Positions 1 to 8,052 of a DNA stretch of 64,000 nucleotides are shown piece after piece (positions within the stretch are counted from its first letter, which is position 1; every line of letters starts with the position of its first letter). This stretch comes from Geobacillus sp. 46C-IIa (GTDB lineage: Bacteria; Bacillota; Bacilli; Bacillales; Anoxybacillaceae), in NCBI RefSeq assembly GCF_014679505.1, contig NZ_CP061474.1, forward strand, positions 1,828,001 to 1,892,000, written 5' to 3'. Both the position numbers and the translations under genes were made by a program. The notes beneath the pieces were generated by a model that was given only the letters and a program-made list of their open reading frames with translations, did no database searches and was not told the origin of the DNA.

Positions 1-266
1 TTTTCCAAGTTGGAAAGGCGCTGCAAAATATCATAGTTCGTCGTCCCTGCCGGTGTGGCCGGCCGCTTTTGCAGCTCCTCGACTTGCCGTCTCAGCCGGG
101 CATTTTCTTGGCGCAGCTCGTCAATCTCTTGCTGAAACGCCTCGTAATCTTTAATGACGATGTCCAAAAATTGATCCACTTCGTCTTGGTTATACCCCCG
201 CATGCTTACTTTAAATTCTTTTTCCAAAATGTCTTTCGGCGTCAGTTTCACCTGATTGGCTGACAT
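1..266 (-). CDS. gpsB: Cell division protein GpsB (3' end outside window)
   Basis: GpsB is a DivIVA-like cytosolic adaptor that docks peptidoglycan synthases (class A PBPs) at the division site and cycles them between septum and side wall. The first 88 residues are visible. They show the DivIVA-type membrane-binding domain (about 8-40, with the [13 protein letters not shown] stretch) followed by a coiled coil (about 40-65) and a Pro/Thr-rich linker. The C-terminal trimerisation domain lies beyond the left edge. The ATG at 264-266 follows GAGGTGAAAA at good spacing. The next gene upstream on this strand is cotD; ypsA, which sits beside gpsB in B. subtilis, is not between them. Identification is firm; only the end is missing. 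Confidence 0.95.
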   Translation of the reverse strand, partial: MSANQVKLTPKDILEKEFKVSMRGYNQDEVDQFLDIVIKDYEAFQQEIDELRQENARLRRQVEELQKRPATPAGTTNYDILQRLSNLE

Positions 267-308
267 GGCTTTTCACCTCAATCCGCATTCAACAATCCTC
301 TTTCCTTT

Positions 309-337
309 ATTTTTTCAGAAATTACGCCGGTTGTCAA
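309..337 (-). promoter_or_regulatory. Sigma-A promoter for gpsB
   Basis: On the minus strand a perfect -35 TTGACA (332-337) is separated by 17 bp from AAAAAT (309-314). It lies about 43 bp upstream of the gpsB start with no gene between. The boxes are seen directly; use as a promoter is inferred. Confidence 0.6.
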
Positions 338-452
338 TTGACGTTTCCCCTGCCTAAGCCGCGGAAGCGGACGGCTGGTGAGACTTCCCGCCTGCACCGG
401 GAAACCGCTCCCTCGCTAGGAAGGCGCGGCCGGCAGCGCCAGCTGGCCACCG

Positions 453-490
453 CAAAAAAAAAAACAGAAGCCGACGAAGCGGCCTCTGTT
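453..490 (-). terminator. Rho-independent terminator after cotD
   Basis: Read on the minus strand, CAGAGGCCG and CGGCTTCTG form a stem (one G-T wobble) with a 6-nt loop, followed by a run of 11 T. It starts 8 bp after the cotD stop, so it separates cotD from gpsB. Confidence 0.85.
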
Positions 491-497
491 TTCACGT

Positions 498-734
498 CTA
501 GTAGCCAACTGGAAACGGCGGCATCGGCCCCGGACAATACACGTGCCGGCTGGCGGCCTGAGCAACGGCCGATTCCGTGTGCGGGAAATAATGACGATGC
601 TCATACAAATGATGATAAACGTGCGTTGTGTGCGACGGATGAATATGCGGCACAATCGTTGCTTGGAAATGGTGTTGGACACAGCATCGAGGCGGATGGA
701 CGATCGGCGCCGTCACATATGGTGGGCAATGCAT
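498..734 (-). CDS. cotD: Inner spore coat protein CotD
   Basis: A 78-residue structural protein of the inner spore coat. It has the CotD signature: a short His/Pro/Tyr-rich sequence with paired cysteines (CC near residue 17) and a C-terminal Cys-Pro-Gly-Pro segment, with no enzymatic domain. The length agrees with B. subtilis CotD (about 75). The ATG at 732-734 follows AAAGGAGAAGG. It lies between gpsB and mrfB, as in B. subtilis apart from the missing ypsA. In B. subtilis cotD is made in the mother cell late in sporulation under sigma-K; I could not pick out a convincing sigma-K promoter here. Confidence 0.88.
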   Translation of the reverse strand: MHCPPYVTAPIVHPPRCCVQHHFQATIVPHIHPSHTTHVYHHLYEHRHYFPHTESAVAQAASRHVYCPGPMPPFPVGY

Positions 735-938
735 GACATCCTTCTCCTTTCATCGTCTAGGCTGTTGATTGACAATACTAGCCTATGATGAACAGGACGG
801 ACTCGTACTAGTATAGATACCCATTTTATGCCTGTTGTACAGCCGCACCGCATCTATTCCCCCACCTCGCGGCCCGGAGCGCTGCATAGCCTGGCCCCGC
901 CATAGCTGCACTTAGGAAAACGTTCAGAAGACGCCGCG

Positions 939-1022
939 TTAATACACATAATTGAACACGACAAACGTCAAGCCGACAACAATAAAAAAGAGGTACAAAA
1001 TTTTTTTGTACATGCTCCGCAT
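939..1022 (-). CDS. Tiny single-pass membrane protein, unknown function
   Basis: A short open frame encodes about 27 residues: MRSMYKK, then a hydrophobic helix of about 18 residues (ILYLFFIVVGLTFVVF), ending NYVY. The ATG at 1020-1022 follows GGGAG at 9-nt spacing. An upstream in-frame ATG at 1053-1055 would add 11 polar residues but has a weaker ribosome binding site. It lies 3' of mrfB on the same strand and could be the last gene of that unit. The positive-inside N-terminus and single helix fit a small membrane peptide. No family is recognised and coding status is inferred from the start site and composition only. Confidence 0.45.
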   Translation of the reverse strand: MRSMYKKILYLFFIVVGLTFVVFNYVY

Positions 1023-1163
1023 TGTGCTCTTCTCCCTGCCATCATTTTCGTTCATTCCGATGCCATTGTACACATTTTTTGTTTTTTCTACAAGATTCGC
1101 AGCAAAAAGGCACCATTTTTTATTTTTCTGTCACATTTTGCGCTTGCCAGGGAAATGAGCGTG

Positions 1164-2450
1164 TCATTTCCCCGCCCCATTCTTCTTGCGCGCCAGCCGC
1201 TCGAGCCGCTTGCGCCATTCCTGTTCCTCCTTCTCTAAGCCTTGCCGGCTCGTCTTAGCAAGCGACCGCCATGCTTCATACGCCATAGCGGCATAGCGGT
1301 GCGCTTCAGCCGCATTGCGGAAATGGTGCTCATATGCTTTCGAAAGCTCAAGACCGGCCTTCACCTTCCAAAGGCCGCTCCCATGATCGAATAAGTCGCG
1401 CCAAATGGCAGCCGCCTCTTCGTAACGTTTTTCCCTGCGGTGTAAAAGCGACAACCGCCATTTCGCCGCCTGCGCCTCCTTTGCTTCTTGGCCGCTCGCT
1501 TGTTCATACACATCCCGGGCGGCCGCTGTTTCCCCGACCGCCTCGAACCAACGGGCGGCGGCCAGCTGTTCCCTCGGGTCAGAGAGCTGCGCCGCTTCAA
1601 GCAGCTGCATCGATAAATGAATGTAGAGCACAATAAGCGACAACACGTCATGCTCGTTATGGCGCAATACCGGCATGAGCCGCTCCGGATGGGGCGTTTG
1701 CAAAAATTCTTGATAAATCATCGGCGCTAAAAAGCCGGGGACATCATCATCCCGCTCGATATGAAGAATATGCCGCTCCACCTCCGCTAGGCGAAGCGAA
1801 TCGAGCTTGTCTTTCCATAAGCGGCGAGCGGCGTGGTACAAATCAAAGTGACCAAACGCCGGCAGTTTCGGCACTAGATCGCGGACAAGGGCGTGGCGCG
1901 TTTTCAGCCGCGGCCAGTCAAACGCCTTTCCATTATACGTCACGAGCGTCGTATAGTCGACATCCGATAAAAAGCTTTGATACAGCGCCACCTCCGCCCC
2001 TGGATGCGGCAAAACGTGCTGGCGGACGATGACCCGATCATCAAGGACGCGGGCATGGCCGAGCAAAAACATGACGGTTCCTGCTCCGCTTGAGAGCCCC
2101 ATCGTTTCCGTATCAAAAAAGAATAAGTCGCCAACAGAAAACCCGCGGCACGAGAGCGGATGGGAAAACGCTGCTTCCTGCCAGCGCCGGTGCACGTCGT
2201 ATAGCGCCCCGAGCCGATAGCGGCCGCGCTCATAATCAAGCGGGTGCACCGTCTCCCGGATGAGACAATAATCGCCGGCAAACCAATACGGCCTAGCCCC
2301 ATATTCGCGCCAAACGTCAGCAAACGGCACATTCGCCTCTTCGCGTTTCCCCGGTTCCTCTTTACTTTCTTCTTTGCTTTTTTCGGTTTCCCCCTGTCTT
2401 TTATGCCGGGCGGCAAGCAGCTCTTTCCATTGCGATAACTTCGGTTTCAT
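1164..2450 (-). CDS. mrfB: MrfB/YprB, DEDD-type 3'-5' exonuclease of mitomycin repair
   Basis: About 428 residues. An RNase H-like DEDD exonuclease domain (about 95-280) carries the first acidic pair in FFFDTETMGL (D113, E115), and a C-terminal half (about 290-420) resembles TPR helices. In B. subtilis, MrfB works with the helicase MrfA to repair mitomycin C lesions independently of UvrABC. The open frame extends upstream to 2543, but the ATG at 2448-2450 (MKPKLSQWKELL) follows GGAAGG and matches where the family begins. mrfA lies 136 bp upstream on the same strand, so the two are probably co-transcribed. Family assignment is confident; the lesion specificity is taken from the B. subtilis work. 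Confidence 0.9.
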   Translation of the reverse strand: MKPKLSQWKELLAARHKRQGETEKSKEESKEEPGKREEANVPFADVWREYGARPYWFAGDYCLIRETVHPLDYERGRYRLGALYDVHRRWQEAAFSHPLSCRGFSVGDLFFFDTETMGLSSGAGTVMFLLGHARVLDDRVIVRQHVLPHPGAEVALYQSFLSDVDYTTLVTYNGKAFDWPRLKTRHALVRDLVPKLPAFGHFDLYHAARRLWKDKLDSLRLAEVERHILHIERDDDVPGFLAPMIYQEFLQTPHPERLMPVLRHNEHDVLSLIVLYIHLSMQLLEAAQLSDPREQLAAARWFEAVGETAAARDVYEQASGQEAKEAQAAKWRLSLLHRREKRYEEAAAIWRDLFDHGSGLWKVKAGLELSKAYEHHFRNAAEAHRYAAMAYEAWRSLAKTSRQGLEKEEQEWRKRLERLARKKNGAGK

Positions 2451-2586
2451 TTGTCCGATCGCCTTCCTTTCCGTTCTCTCTCTTTCCTTAGCGCCCGAAC
2501 ACTCAAGGAAACCGCCCCATTTTACTCGCCAAATAGCACTCAAGCCTAGTGGTGCTGCGCAGTTCCCCTCACAACAATAGAGCGCG

Positions 2587-4863
2587 CTAAACGGATGAGC
2601 TGTCCTTCGCGGCGAGTTGTTCGTCTAAAAACCGGATGAGTTCGCGCTTCACCGGCCGCCCCGCCGTTTCAGAAACGCCGATGCATGACGGGCAGCCGTC
2701 GGTGCACGGGCAGCGCTTCACCCATTCCTTTACGTTCTCGAGCATTTCTTCATACCGCTCAAATACAGCTTCCGATAAGCCGACGCCGCCCGGATAGCGG
2801 TCATAAAGAAAAATCGTCGGCCGCCCGGAGTGTGGCGCCTTCAGCTGCGGGACGACATGAACGTCCGAACGGTCGCACATGACAAAGATGGGGACAAGAT
2901 GGCCAAGCACGTTGGCAATGCCGACAAGCAGCTGTTCGAACAATGCCGGGGAAAACCGCGATGGCACTGCCTTCCACTCGAACCATGCTGCCGACGTATG
3001 AAGCGTTTCTTCCGGGAGTCGGATCGGTCCTGAGCCGATGTTTTCAAACGTCGACAGTTTCAGCTTTTTAAATATCGTCGCCATTGCCCGGACGGATACA
3101 TCGCCGTAGTGCACCGCCATCCGCCCGCGCTCTTCGCTCCGGTCATCAGACAATACATCCAGCTGGACGGCCAAATTGGCATCGGTAAAATATTCGACAT
3201 CAACCTGGCGGACGTACGCTTTTTTCTCTTCCCAATCAAGTTTTTCGACTTGATATTGCGTTCCTTCATGCAAATAAATCGCTTCTTCATGGAGCAAAGT
3301 CATCGCGCTGAAGCGGTCCATTTCGCCGATGACGCGGTGGCGCGCAATGTTTGAAATATCGATGATCACCACGTTTTCCTGCGCCGCCGAGCGCAAGCTG
3401 ATGTTTTGCGCCGGAAAGGCGTCGCTCATCCAATGCCAGCGCCCGGCCCGTTCGTGAAGCACTCCTTGGTCGACCAAAAAGTCGAGCACGTCTTCGATCT
3501 CAACGCCGCCGAACGTCTCGCCGCGCCGAAACGGAAGCTCATACGCCGCACATTTCAGATGATCGACGAGAATGAGCATATTGTCCGGATTGATGCGGGC
3601 TGTCTCCGGTGAACGGGCGAAAAAGTATTCCGGATGGGAGACGATGTATTGATCGAGCGGGCTCGAGCTGGCAACCATGATGACAAGCGAGTCGCCATGG
3701 CGCCGTCCGGCGCGCCCTGCTTGCTGCCACGTGCTGGCGATCGTTCCCGGATAGCCGGTCAAAATGCACGCCTGCAGCTGGCCGATATCGACGCCGAGCT
3801 CGAGCGCGTTCGTACTGACGACGCCGATAATATCCCCGCTGCGCAGCCCTTTTTCAATGGCGCGCCGTTCGTTTGGCAAATAGCCGCCGCGATAGCCGCG
3901 AATCGTCGTTTCCCCGATTCGTTCCTTCACCGCCGCTTGCAAATGGCTCAAAATGAGTTCAGCACGGACGCGGCTGCGGGCAAAGACAATCGTCGGGATA
4001 CGATTGACAAGCAGCTGACGCGCCAGTTCCACCGCCGTTTTTGCCGCGCTTTGGCGGACGTTCATCGCCCGCTCGACGACCGGCGGGTTGTAAAATACGA
4101 TATGTTTCCGTCCGCGCGGCGCCCCGTTGTTGTCAATGAGCGTCATCGGCTCGCCGGTCAGCCGCTCGGCCAGCTCTTGCGGATTGGCGATCGTTGCCGA
4201 CGTACAAATAAATGTAGGGGAGCTGCCATAAAATGCGCATATCCGTTTTAAGCGGCGGATGACGTTGGCCACATGGCTGCCGAACACGCCGCGATACGTA
4301 TGCAGTTCATCGATGATGACGTAGCGCAGCTGTTCAAACAGTGAAATCCATTTCGTATGATGCGGCAAAATCGCCGTGTGGAGCATATCCGGATTCGTAA
4401 TGACAATATGGCCGGCTTGGCGGATTTTTTGCCGCAGCGCCGGCGCTGTATCGCCGTCATATGTGTAGCTGTAAATCGGCACGCCCATCTCGGCGATCAT
4501 TTCATTCAATTCATTTTTTTGATCTTGGGCGAGCGCCTTCGTCGGAAATAAGTAAAGGGCGCGGCTTTCCGGCGCTTTGGCGATCGCCTGAAGAACAGGC
4601 AAATTGTAGCAAAGCGTTTTTCCAGAAGCGGTCGGCGTTACCGCCACGATGTTTTGTCCGCGCTGCACCGCCTCGTACGCCGCCGCCTGGTGCGTATAAA
4701 GCGAGGCGATGCCGCGCGCTTCAAGCGCCGCGCGCAGCCGCGCATCGAGCTCGGCCGGAAACGGGACGGTATCGGCTTCTTTCGGTTCGATTTCATGCCA
4801 ATACGCGACATTCGGGTCTTGGCGGAGCTGTTCGATCCATTCGGAAAGCGTCTGTTTTTTCAC
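2587..4863 (-). CDS. mrfA: MrfA/YprA, DEAD/DEAH-box repair helicase with zinc-binding C-terminus
   Basis: About 758 residues. RecA-like helicase core: Walker A TASGKT (about 78-83), motif II DELH (about 185-188) and motif VI QAGRAGR. A DUF1998-type C-terminus has four cysteines in RCPCTDGCPSCIG (about 718-727), as in zinc-binding MrfA. It is a 3'-5' DNA translocase that acts with MrfB in a repair route for mitomycin adducts. The frame stays open to 4875, but GTG at 4861-4863 follows AGGGAGGTGA at 9-nt spacing and is the best start. mrfB follows on the same strand. No disruption seen. Confidence 0.92.
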   Translation of the reverse strand: MKKQTLSEWIEQLRQDPNVAYWHEIEPKEADTVPFPAELDARLRAALEARGIASLYTHQAAAYEAVQRGQNIVAVTPTASGKTLCYNLPVLQAIAKAPESRALYLFPTKALAQDQKNELNEMIAEMGVPIYSYTYDGDTAPALRQKIRQAGHIVITNPDMLHTAILPHHTKWISLFEQLRYVIIDELHTYRGVFGSHVANVIRRLKRICAFYGSSPTFICTSATIANPQELAERLTGEPMTLIDNNGAPRGRKHIVFYNPPVVERAMNVRQSAAKTAVELARQLLVNRIPTIVFARSRVRAELILSHLQAAVKERIGETTIRGYRGGYLPNERRAIEKGLRSGDIIGVVSTNALELGVDIGQLQACILTGYPGTIASTWQQAGRAGRRHGDSLVIMVASSSPLDQYIVSHPEYFFARSPETARINPDNMLILVDHLKCAAYELPFRRGETFGGVEIEDVLDFLVDQGVLHERAGRWHWMSDAFPAQNISLRSAAQENVVIIDISNIARHRVIGEMDRFSAMTLLHEEAIYLHEGTQYQVEKLDWEEKKAYVRQVDVEYFTDANLAVQLDVLSDDRSEERGRMAVHYGDVSVRAMATIFKKLKLSTFENIGSGPIRLPEETLHTSAAWFEWKAVPSRFSPALFEQLLVGIANVLGHLVPIFVMCDRSDVHVVPQLKAPHSGRPTIFLYDRYPGGVGLSEAVFERYEEMLENVKEWVKRCPCTDGCPSCIGVSETAGRPVKRELIRFLDEQLAAKDSSSV

Positions 4864-4914
4864 GTCGCAAGTCACCTCCCTTCTATTTTACATGCATGGT
4901 TCGCCTGTTTGCAC

Positions 4915-4947
4915 GAAAAAAACCGTCCAGCTGTTACAGCTGGACGG
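4915..4947 (-). terminator. Terminator containing the stop codon of the IclR gene
   Basis: On the minus strand CCGTCCAGCTG, a 3-nt loop and CAGCTGGACGG form a perfect 11-bp hairpin followed by seven T. The loop is the TAA stop codon of the IclR-type gene (4934-4936), so the last three codons form one arm of the stem. Confidence 0.92.
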
Positions 4948-5719
4948 AATGAGCCGGCCGATGGCCAAGCCGCGCGGAGAGTTCTTTGCCGATCTGGCGC
5001 ATGCGCACAGCGAGCCCGGCGATGCGGTCGTCCGTCATACGGATCGTTGGGCCGGAAACGCTGACAGCGGCAACGACGCTGCCGGTGTAATCAAAAATCG
5101 GCACAGCCACACAACGGATGCCGTATTCATTTTCTTCTAAATCAAGCGCATATCCGTTTTGCCGGACGGTGTCGAGCTCGCGGAAAAACGCCTCGCGGTC
5201 GGTGATCGTCAAATCGGTATGCTTTGGCAACCCTTTCCGGTCAATGATTTCTGCAGCGACTGCCGGCGGCAAATAAGCTAAAATCGCCTTGCCGACCGCT
5301 GTACAATGCATCGGCGCCCGCTTGCCGACTTTCGAATGCATGCGCAGCGTTTCGGTTCCTTCCAATTTTTCAATGTAAATGACTTCCCCTTGGTCATAGA
5401 CGACAAGATGGACAACTTCGTTCGTTTCTTTTTCAAGCTGGCGCAAATATGGCCGCGCTTCCTGGCGCAAATCGATCGAATCAAGCAGCTTCGAGCTAAT
5501 TTCCAAAAACTTGTACCCCAGCTTATACCGCTCTGTTTCCGGGTGTTGCTCGATATAGCCGTATTGGGCGAGCGTCGTTAAAATGCGGTAGACTGAACTT
5601 TTGTTAATGTCCATTTGTTTAGCGATTTCCGTGACGCCCAGCCCATCTTTTTTCGCGCTGACGATGTCAATAATTTGAAGCGCCCGGCTGACGGATTTGA
5701 CGATATTTTCTCTTTCCAT
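4934..5719 (-). CDS. IclR-family transcriptional regulator of the glycolate/glyoxylate block
   Basis: About 261 residues. N-terminal winged HTH (about 8-65: SRALQIIDIVSAKKDGLGVTEIAKQM) and C-terminal IclR effector domain (about 80-250, with the HCTAVGKAILAYL segment). The ATG at 5717-5719 follows GAGGTGA at 6-nt spacing; an open frame reaches 5797 without a better start. It is the last gene of the minus-strand block that holds an FAH enzyme, malic enzyme, malate synthase and glycolate oxidase. IclR proteins often sense small organic acids, so it is the natural candidate to bind the GAAACAnTGTTTC palindromes before glcB and glcE. That link is inference. The effector is not known. Confidence 0.88.
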   Translation of the reverse strand: MERENIVKSVSRALQIIDIVSAKKDGLGVTEIAKQMDINKSSVYRILTTLAQYGYIEQHPETERYKLGYKFLEISSKLLDSIDLRQEARPYLRQLEKETNEVVHLVVYDQGEVIYIEKLEGTETLRMHSKVGKRAPMHCTAVGKAILAYLPPAVAAEIIDRKGLPKHTDLTITDREAFFRELDTVRQNGYALDLEENEYGIRCVAVPIFDYTGSVVAAVSVSGPTIRMTDDRIAGLAVRMRQIGKELSARLGHRPAHSVQL

Positions 5720-5858
5720 TCTGTTCACCTCGATTTGTTCTCCCCGCTCGCCATTATACACGAACGGCCGGGCGTTTGCAGGTGCCGCTGCAGACACAGC
5801 GTATACCGTCGGGCGTTAAGCCGGGGCACGCCGCTTTTAAACAGCGGAACATAGCACG

Positions 5859-6647
5859 TTATCCTTGTTGAGTGGAAACGGCCGGCGCTTTAGCGGCGAC
5901 GAACGCATTGCGGAGCGTGCCGATGCCATCGACTTCGCACTCAATGACTGTTCCCGGACCGACGAGCTCAGCGCCGACCGGGCTTCCTGTTAAAATGACA
6001 TCACCCGGCTGCAGCGTCATTACATACGATAAATACGAAATCATTTTGCTGATCGAAATAATCATCAGCTCGGTCGGGCTGTTTTGTTTTTCTTCGCCAT
6101 TGACCCGCGCTTTGACCGCCACCGACCGCGGATCGAGTTCCGTTTCAATAACCGGACCGAGCGGCGTGAACGTATCGAACGATTTTCCAATCGTCCAATG
6201 GCCATCCGGGTGGAAAAATTGCGGCGCAGTAACGTCGTTGGCGACCGTATAACCAAAAATGTACGCCCATACGTCCTCCTCGCTCACTTGTTTTGCCTCT
6301 TTGCCGATGACGACAGCCAGCTCGGATTCAAATTTCACTTCGCTGATTCCGTTCGGAATGACAATATCCGCTTCCGGACCGATGACCGATGAAGACGGTT
6401 TAAAGAAAAAGACGGGAATGTCCGGCAGTTCAGCCGGCAGCTGTTCGCGCGCCGCCACATAGTTGGCGCCAATGCCGATTACATGGCGCGGCACAAGCGG
6501 CGCCACGAACGAAACGCCGTCGCAGCGGAATACGTTTCCGGTATAATCCCAAGCAGCAAACATGTCGCCTTCAATTTCACGGATGACTTCGCCGCTCACT
6601 ACACCGGCGCGAATGGCGCCCTCGGCGATAAAACGGGCAAACTTCAT
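5859..6647 (-). CDS. Fumarylacetoacetate hydrolase (FAH) family protein
   Basis: 262 residues with the FAH fold. The metal-binding acidic residues are visible in KFESELAVVIGKEA (about 104-117) and in the following IFGYTVANDVTAP segment, and the GDVILTGSP motif is near residue 220. Family members act on beta-diketo or 2-oxo acids (acylpyruvases, oxaloacetate decarboxylases or tautomerases, hydratases). The gene starts 6 bp after the malic enzyme stop, with GAGAGGGG before its ATG, so the two are one transcription unit. Next to malic enzyme and malate synthase, an oxaloacetate decarboxylase or tautomerase role is attractive but is inference; aromatic meta-cleavage use is the alternative, and no other aromatic genes are present. 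Confidence 0.85.
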   Translation of the reverse strand: MKFARFIAEGAIRAGVVSGEVIREIEGDMFAAWDYTGNVFRCDGVSFVAPLVPRHVIGIGANYVAAREQLPAELPDIPVFFFKPSSSVIGPEADIVIPNGISEVKFESELAVVIGKEAKQVSEEDVWAYIFGYTVANDVTAPQFFHPDGHWTIGKSFDTFTPLGPVIETELDPRSVAVKARVNGEEKQNSPTELMIISISKMISYLSYVMTLQPGDVILTGSPVGAELVGPGTVIECEVDGIGTLRNAFVAAKAPAVSTQQG

Positions 6648-6653
6648 TGGCGG

Positions 6654-7871
6654 TTACCCCTCTCTTACACGATTTTTTCCTTCATACTTCTCCTTGTTTC
6701 GAGCCACCCCGGTCTCCATGGCAGCGCGGGCAACAGCGGAGGCGACCGACGACACAACGCGTTGGTCGAACGGGTTCGGGATGACGTACTCCTCGGTCAG
6801 TTCTTCCCGCTGAATGAGTCCGGCGATGGCCTCAGCAGCGGCAATTTTCATCGCCTCGTTAATTTGCGTCGCCCGCACATCGAGCGCACCGCGGAAAATG
6901 CCGGGGAACGCGAGCACATTGTTCACTTGGTTCGGCAAGTCTGACCGGCCGGTCGCCACGACAGCAGCCCCAGCTGCTTTTGCCTCATCCGGCATGATTT
7001 CCGGCACCGGATTGGCCAAGGCGAATACGACCGCCCCTCGGTTCATCGACCGAACCATCGCCGGCGTCAGCGCGCCGGCAACCGAGACGCCGACAAACAC
7101 GTCAGCGCCTGAAATGACCTCTTCAAGCATTCCAGATACGCGGCGCTGATTCGTTTGTTTCGCCAATTCCTCTTTCATGGCATTCATCCCGTATGGGCGC
7201 CCTTCGTAAATCGCCCCTTTTGTGTCACAAACAATGAGGTCGCCGACCCCGATCGTCAACAGCAGCTTGGCGATCGCCACCCCGGCAGCGCCTGCGCCGT
7301 TGATGACGATCCGGCAATCGGCGAGCCGTTTGCCGACGACTTTTAAGGCGTTCGTCAACCCAGCAGCGACGACGATCGCCGTGCCGTGCTGATCGTCGTG
7401 AAATACTGGGATCGCCATTTCTTGGCGCAGCCGCTCTTCAATGACAAAACAGGCAGGTGCAGCAATATCTTCCAAATTGATGCCGCCAAATGTTGGCTCG
7501 AGCAGCTTGACGGTTTGGATGATTTGTTCCGGATCTTCGGTGTCCAAGCAGATCGGCACCGCATCAATGCCGGCGAACGCTTTAAACAAGGCGGCTTTCC
7601 CTTCCATCACCGGAAGCGCTGCCCGCGCACCGATGTTGCCGAGCCCGAGCACCGCAGTGCCGTTTGAAACAACGGCGACGAAATTGCCTTTCATCGTATA
7701 ATCATACATCCCATCTTCGTTGGCATAAATTTCTTTGCACGGTTCGGCCACTCCCGGCGAATAAATAACACTTAAGTCATTCGCATCCACGACCGGCACT
7801 TTCACTTCAACCGAAAGTTTTCCTTTTGCCTGTCGGTGGACAAACAATGCTCGTTCCCGCAAATTTTCCAT
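6654..7871 (-). CDS. NAD(P)-dependent malic enzyme
   Basis: 405 residues, the usual length for the short bacterial malic enzymes (YtsJ/MaeA type). It oxidatively decarboxylates malate to pyruvate. Visible motifs: the substrate-site SPGVAEPC (about 38-45), the divalent-metal motif GINLEDIAAP, FHDDQHGTA (about 158-166), and the dinucleotide-binding GAGAAGVA (about 192-199). It lies between malate synthase G (upstream, separated by a probable terminator) and the FAH gene. It would turn malate made from glyoxylate into pyruvate. NAD versus NADP use cannot be read from what I can see. Which of the several Bacillus paralogues it matches is not settled, so no symbol is given. Confidence 0.92.
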   Translation of the reverse strand: MENLRERALFVHRQAKGKLSVEVKVPVVDANDLSVIYSPGVAEPCKEIYANEDGMYDYTMKGNFVAVVSNGTAVLGLGNIGARAALPVMEGKAALFKAFAGIDAVPICLDTEDPEQIIQTVKLLEPTFGGINLEDIAAPACFVIEERLRQEMAIPVFHDDQHGTAIVVAAGLTNALKVVGKRLADCRIVINGAGAAGVAIAKLLLTIGVGDLIVCDTKGAIYEGRPYGMNAMKEELAKQTNQRRVSGMLEEVISGADVFVGVSVAGALTPAMVRSMNRGAVVFALANPVPEIMPDEAKAAGAAVVATGRSDLPNQVNNVLAFPGIFRGALDVRATQINEAMKIAAAEAIAGLIQREELTEEYVIPNPFDQRVVSSVASAVARAAMETGVARNKEKYEGKNRVREG

Positions 7872-8003
7872 AGCCGATCCCTAGCTACTAACCTCGTCCC
7901 ATCGATGCCGCCTTTGTGCTTCTTCGCGTTCTGCAGCCGGCCAGTAGCAACTAGGAGCTGCCTCCTTTCCAATTATTTTTACTGAATTTTCTGATTGTCG
8001 TGA

Positions 8004-8037
8004 GTAGGAAGGAACAAGGGCGCTCAGCCCTTGTTCC
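8004..8037 (-). terminator. Probable terminator after glcB
   Basis: On the minus strand GGAACAAGGGC and GCCCTTGTTCC form a perfect 11-bp stem with a 5-nt loop, 16 bp past the glcB stop. The trailing tract (TTCCTTCC) is only moderately T-rich, so strength is uncertain. Confidence 0.6.
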
Positions 8038-8052
8038 AGAGCGACAAGTTGC

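Noticed and set aside
7872..7975. Imperfect CTAG-ended inverted repeat before malic enzyme
   Set aside because: The arms (CTAGCTACT and a degenerate partner) need gaps to pair, and no transposon-like core is present; too weak to call.
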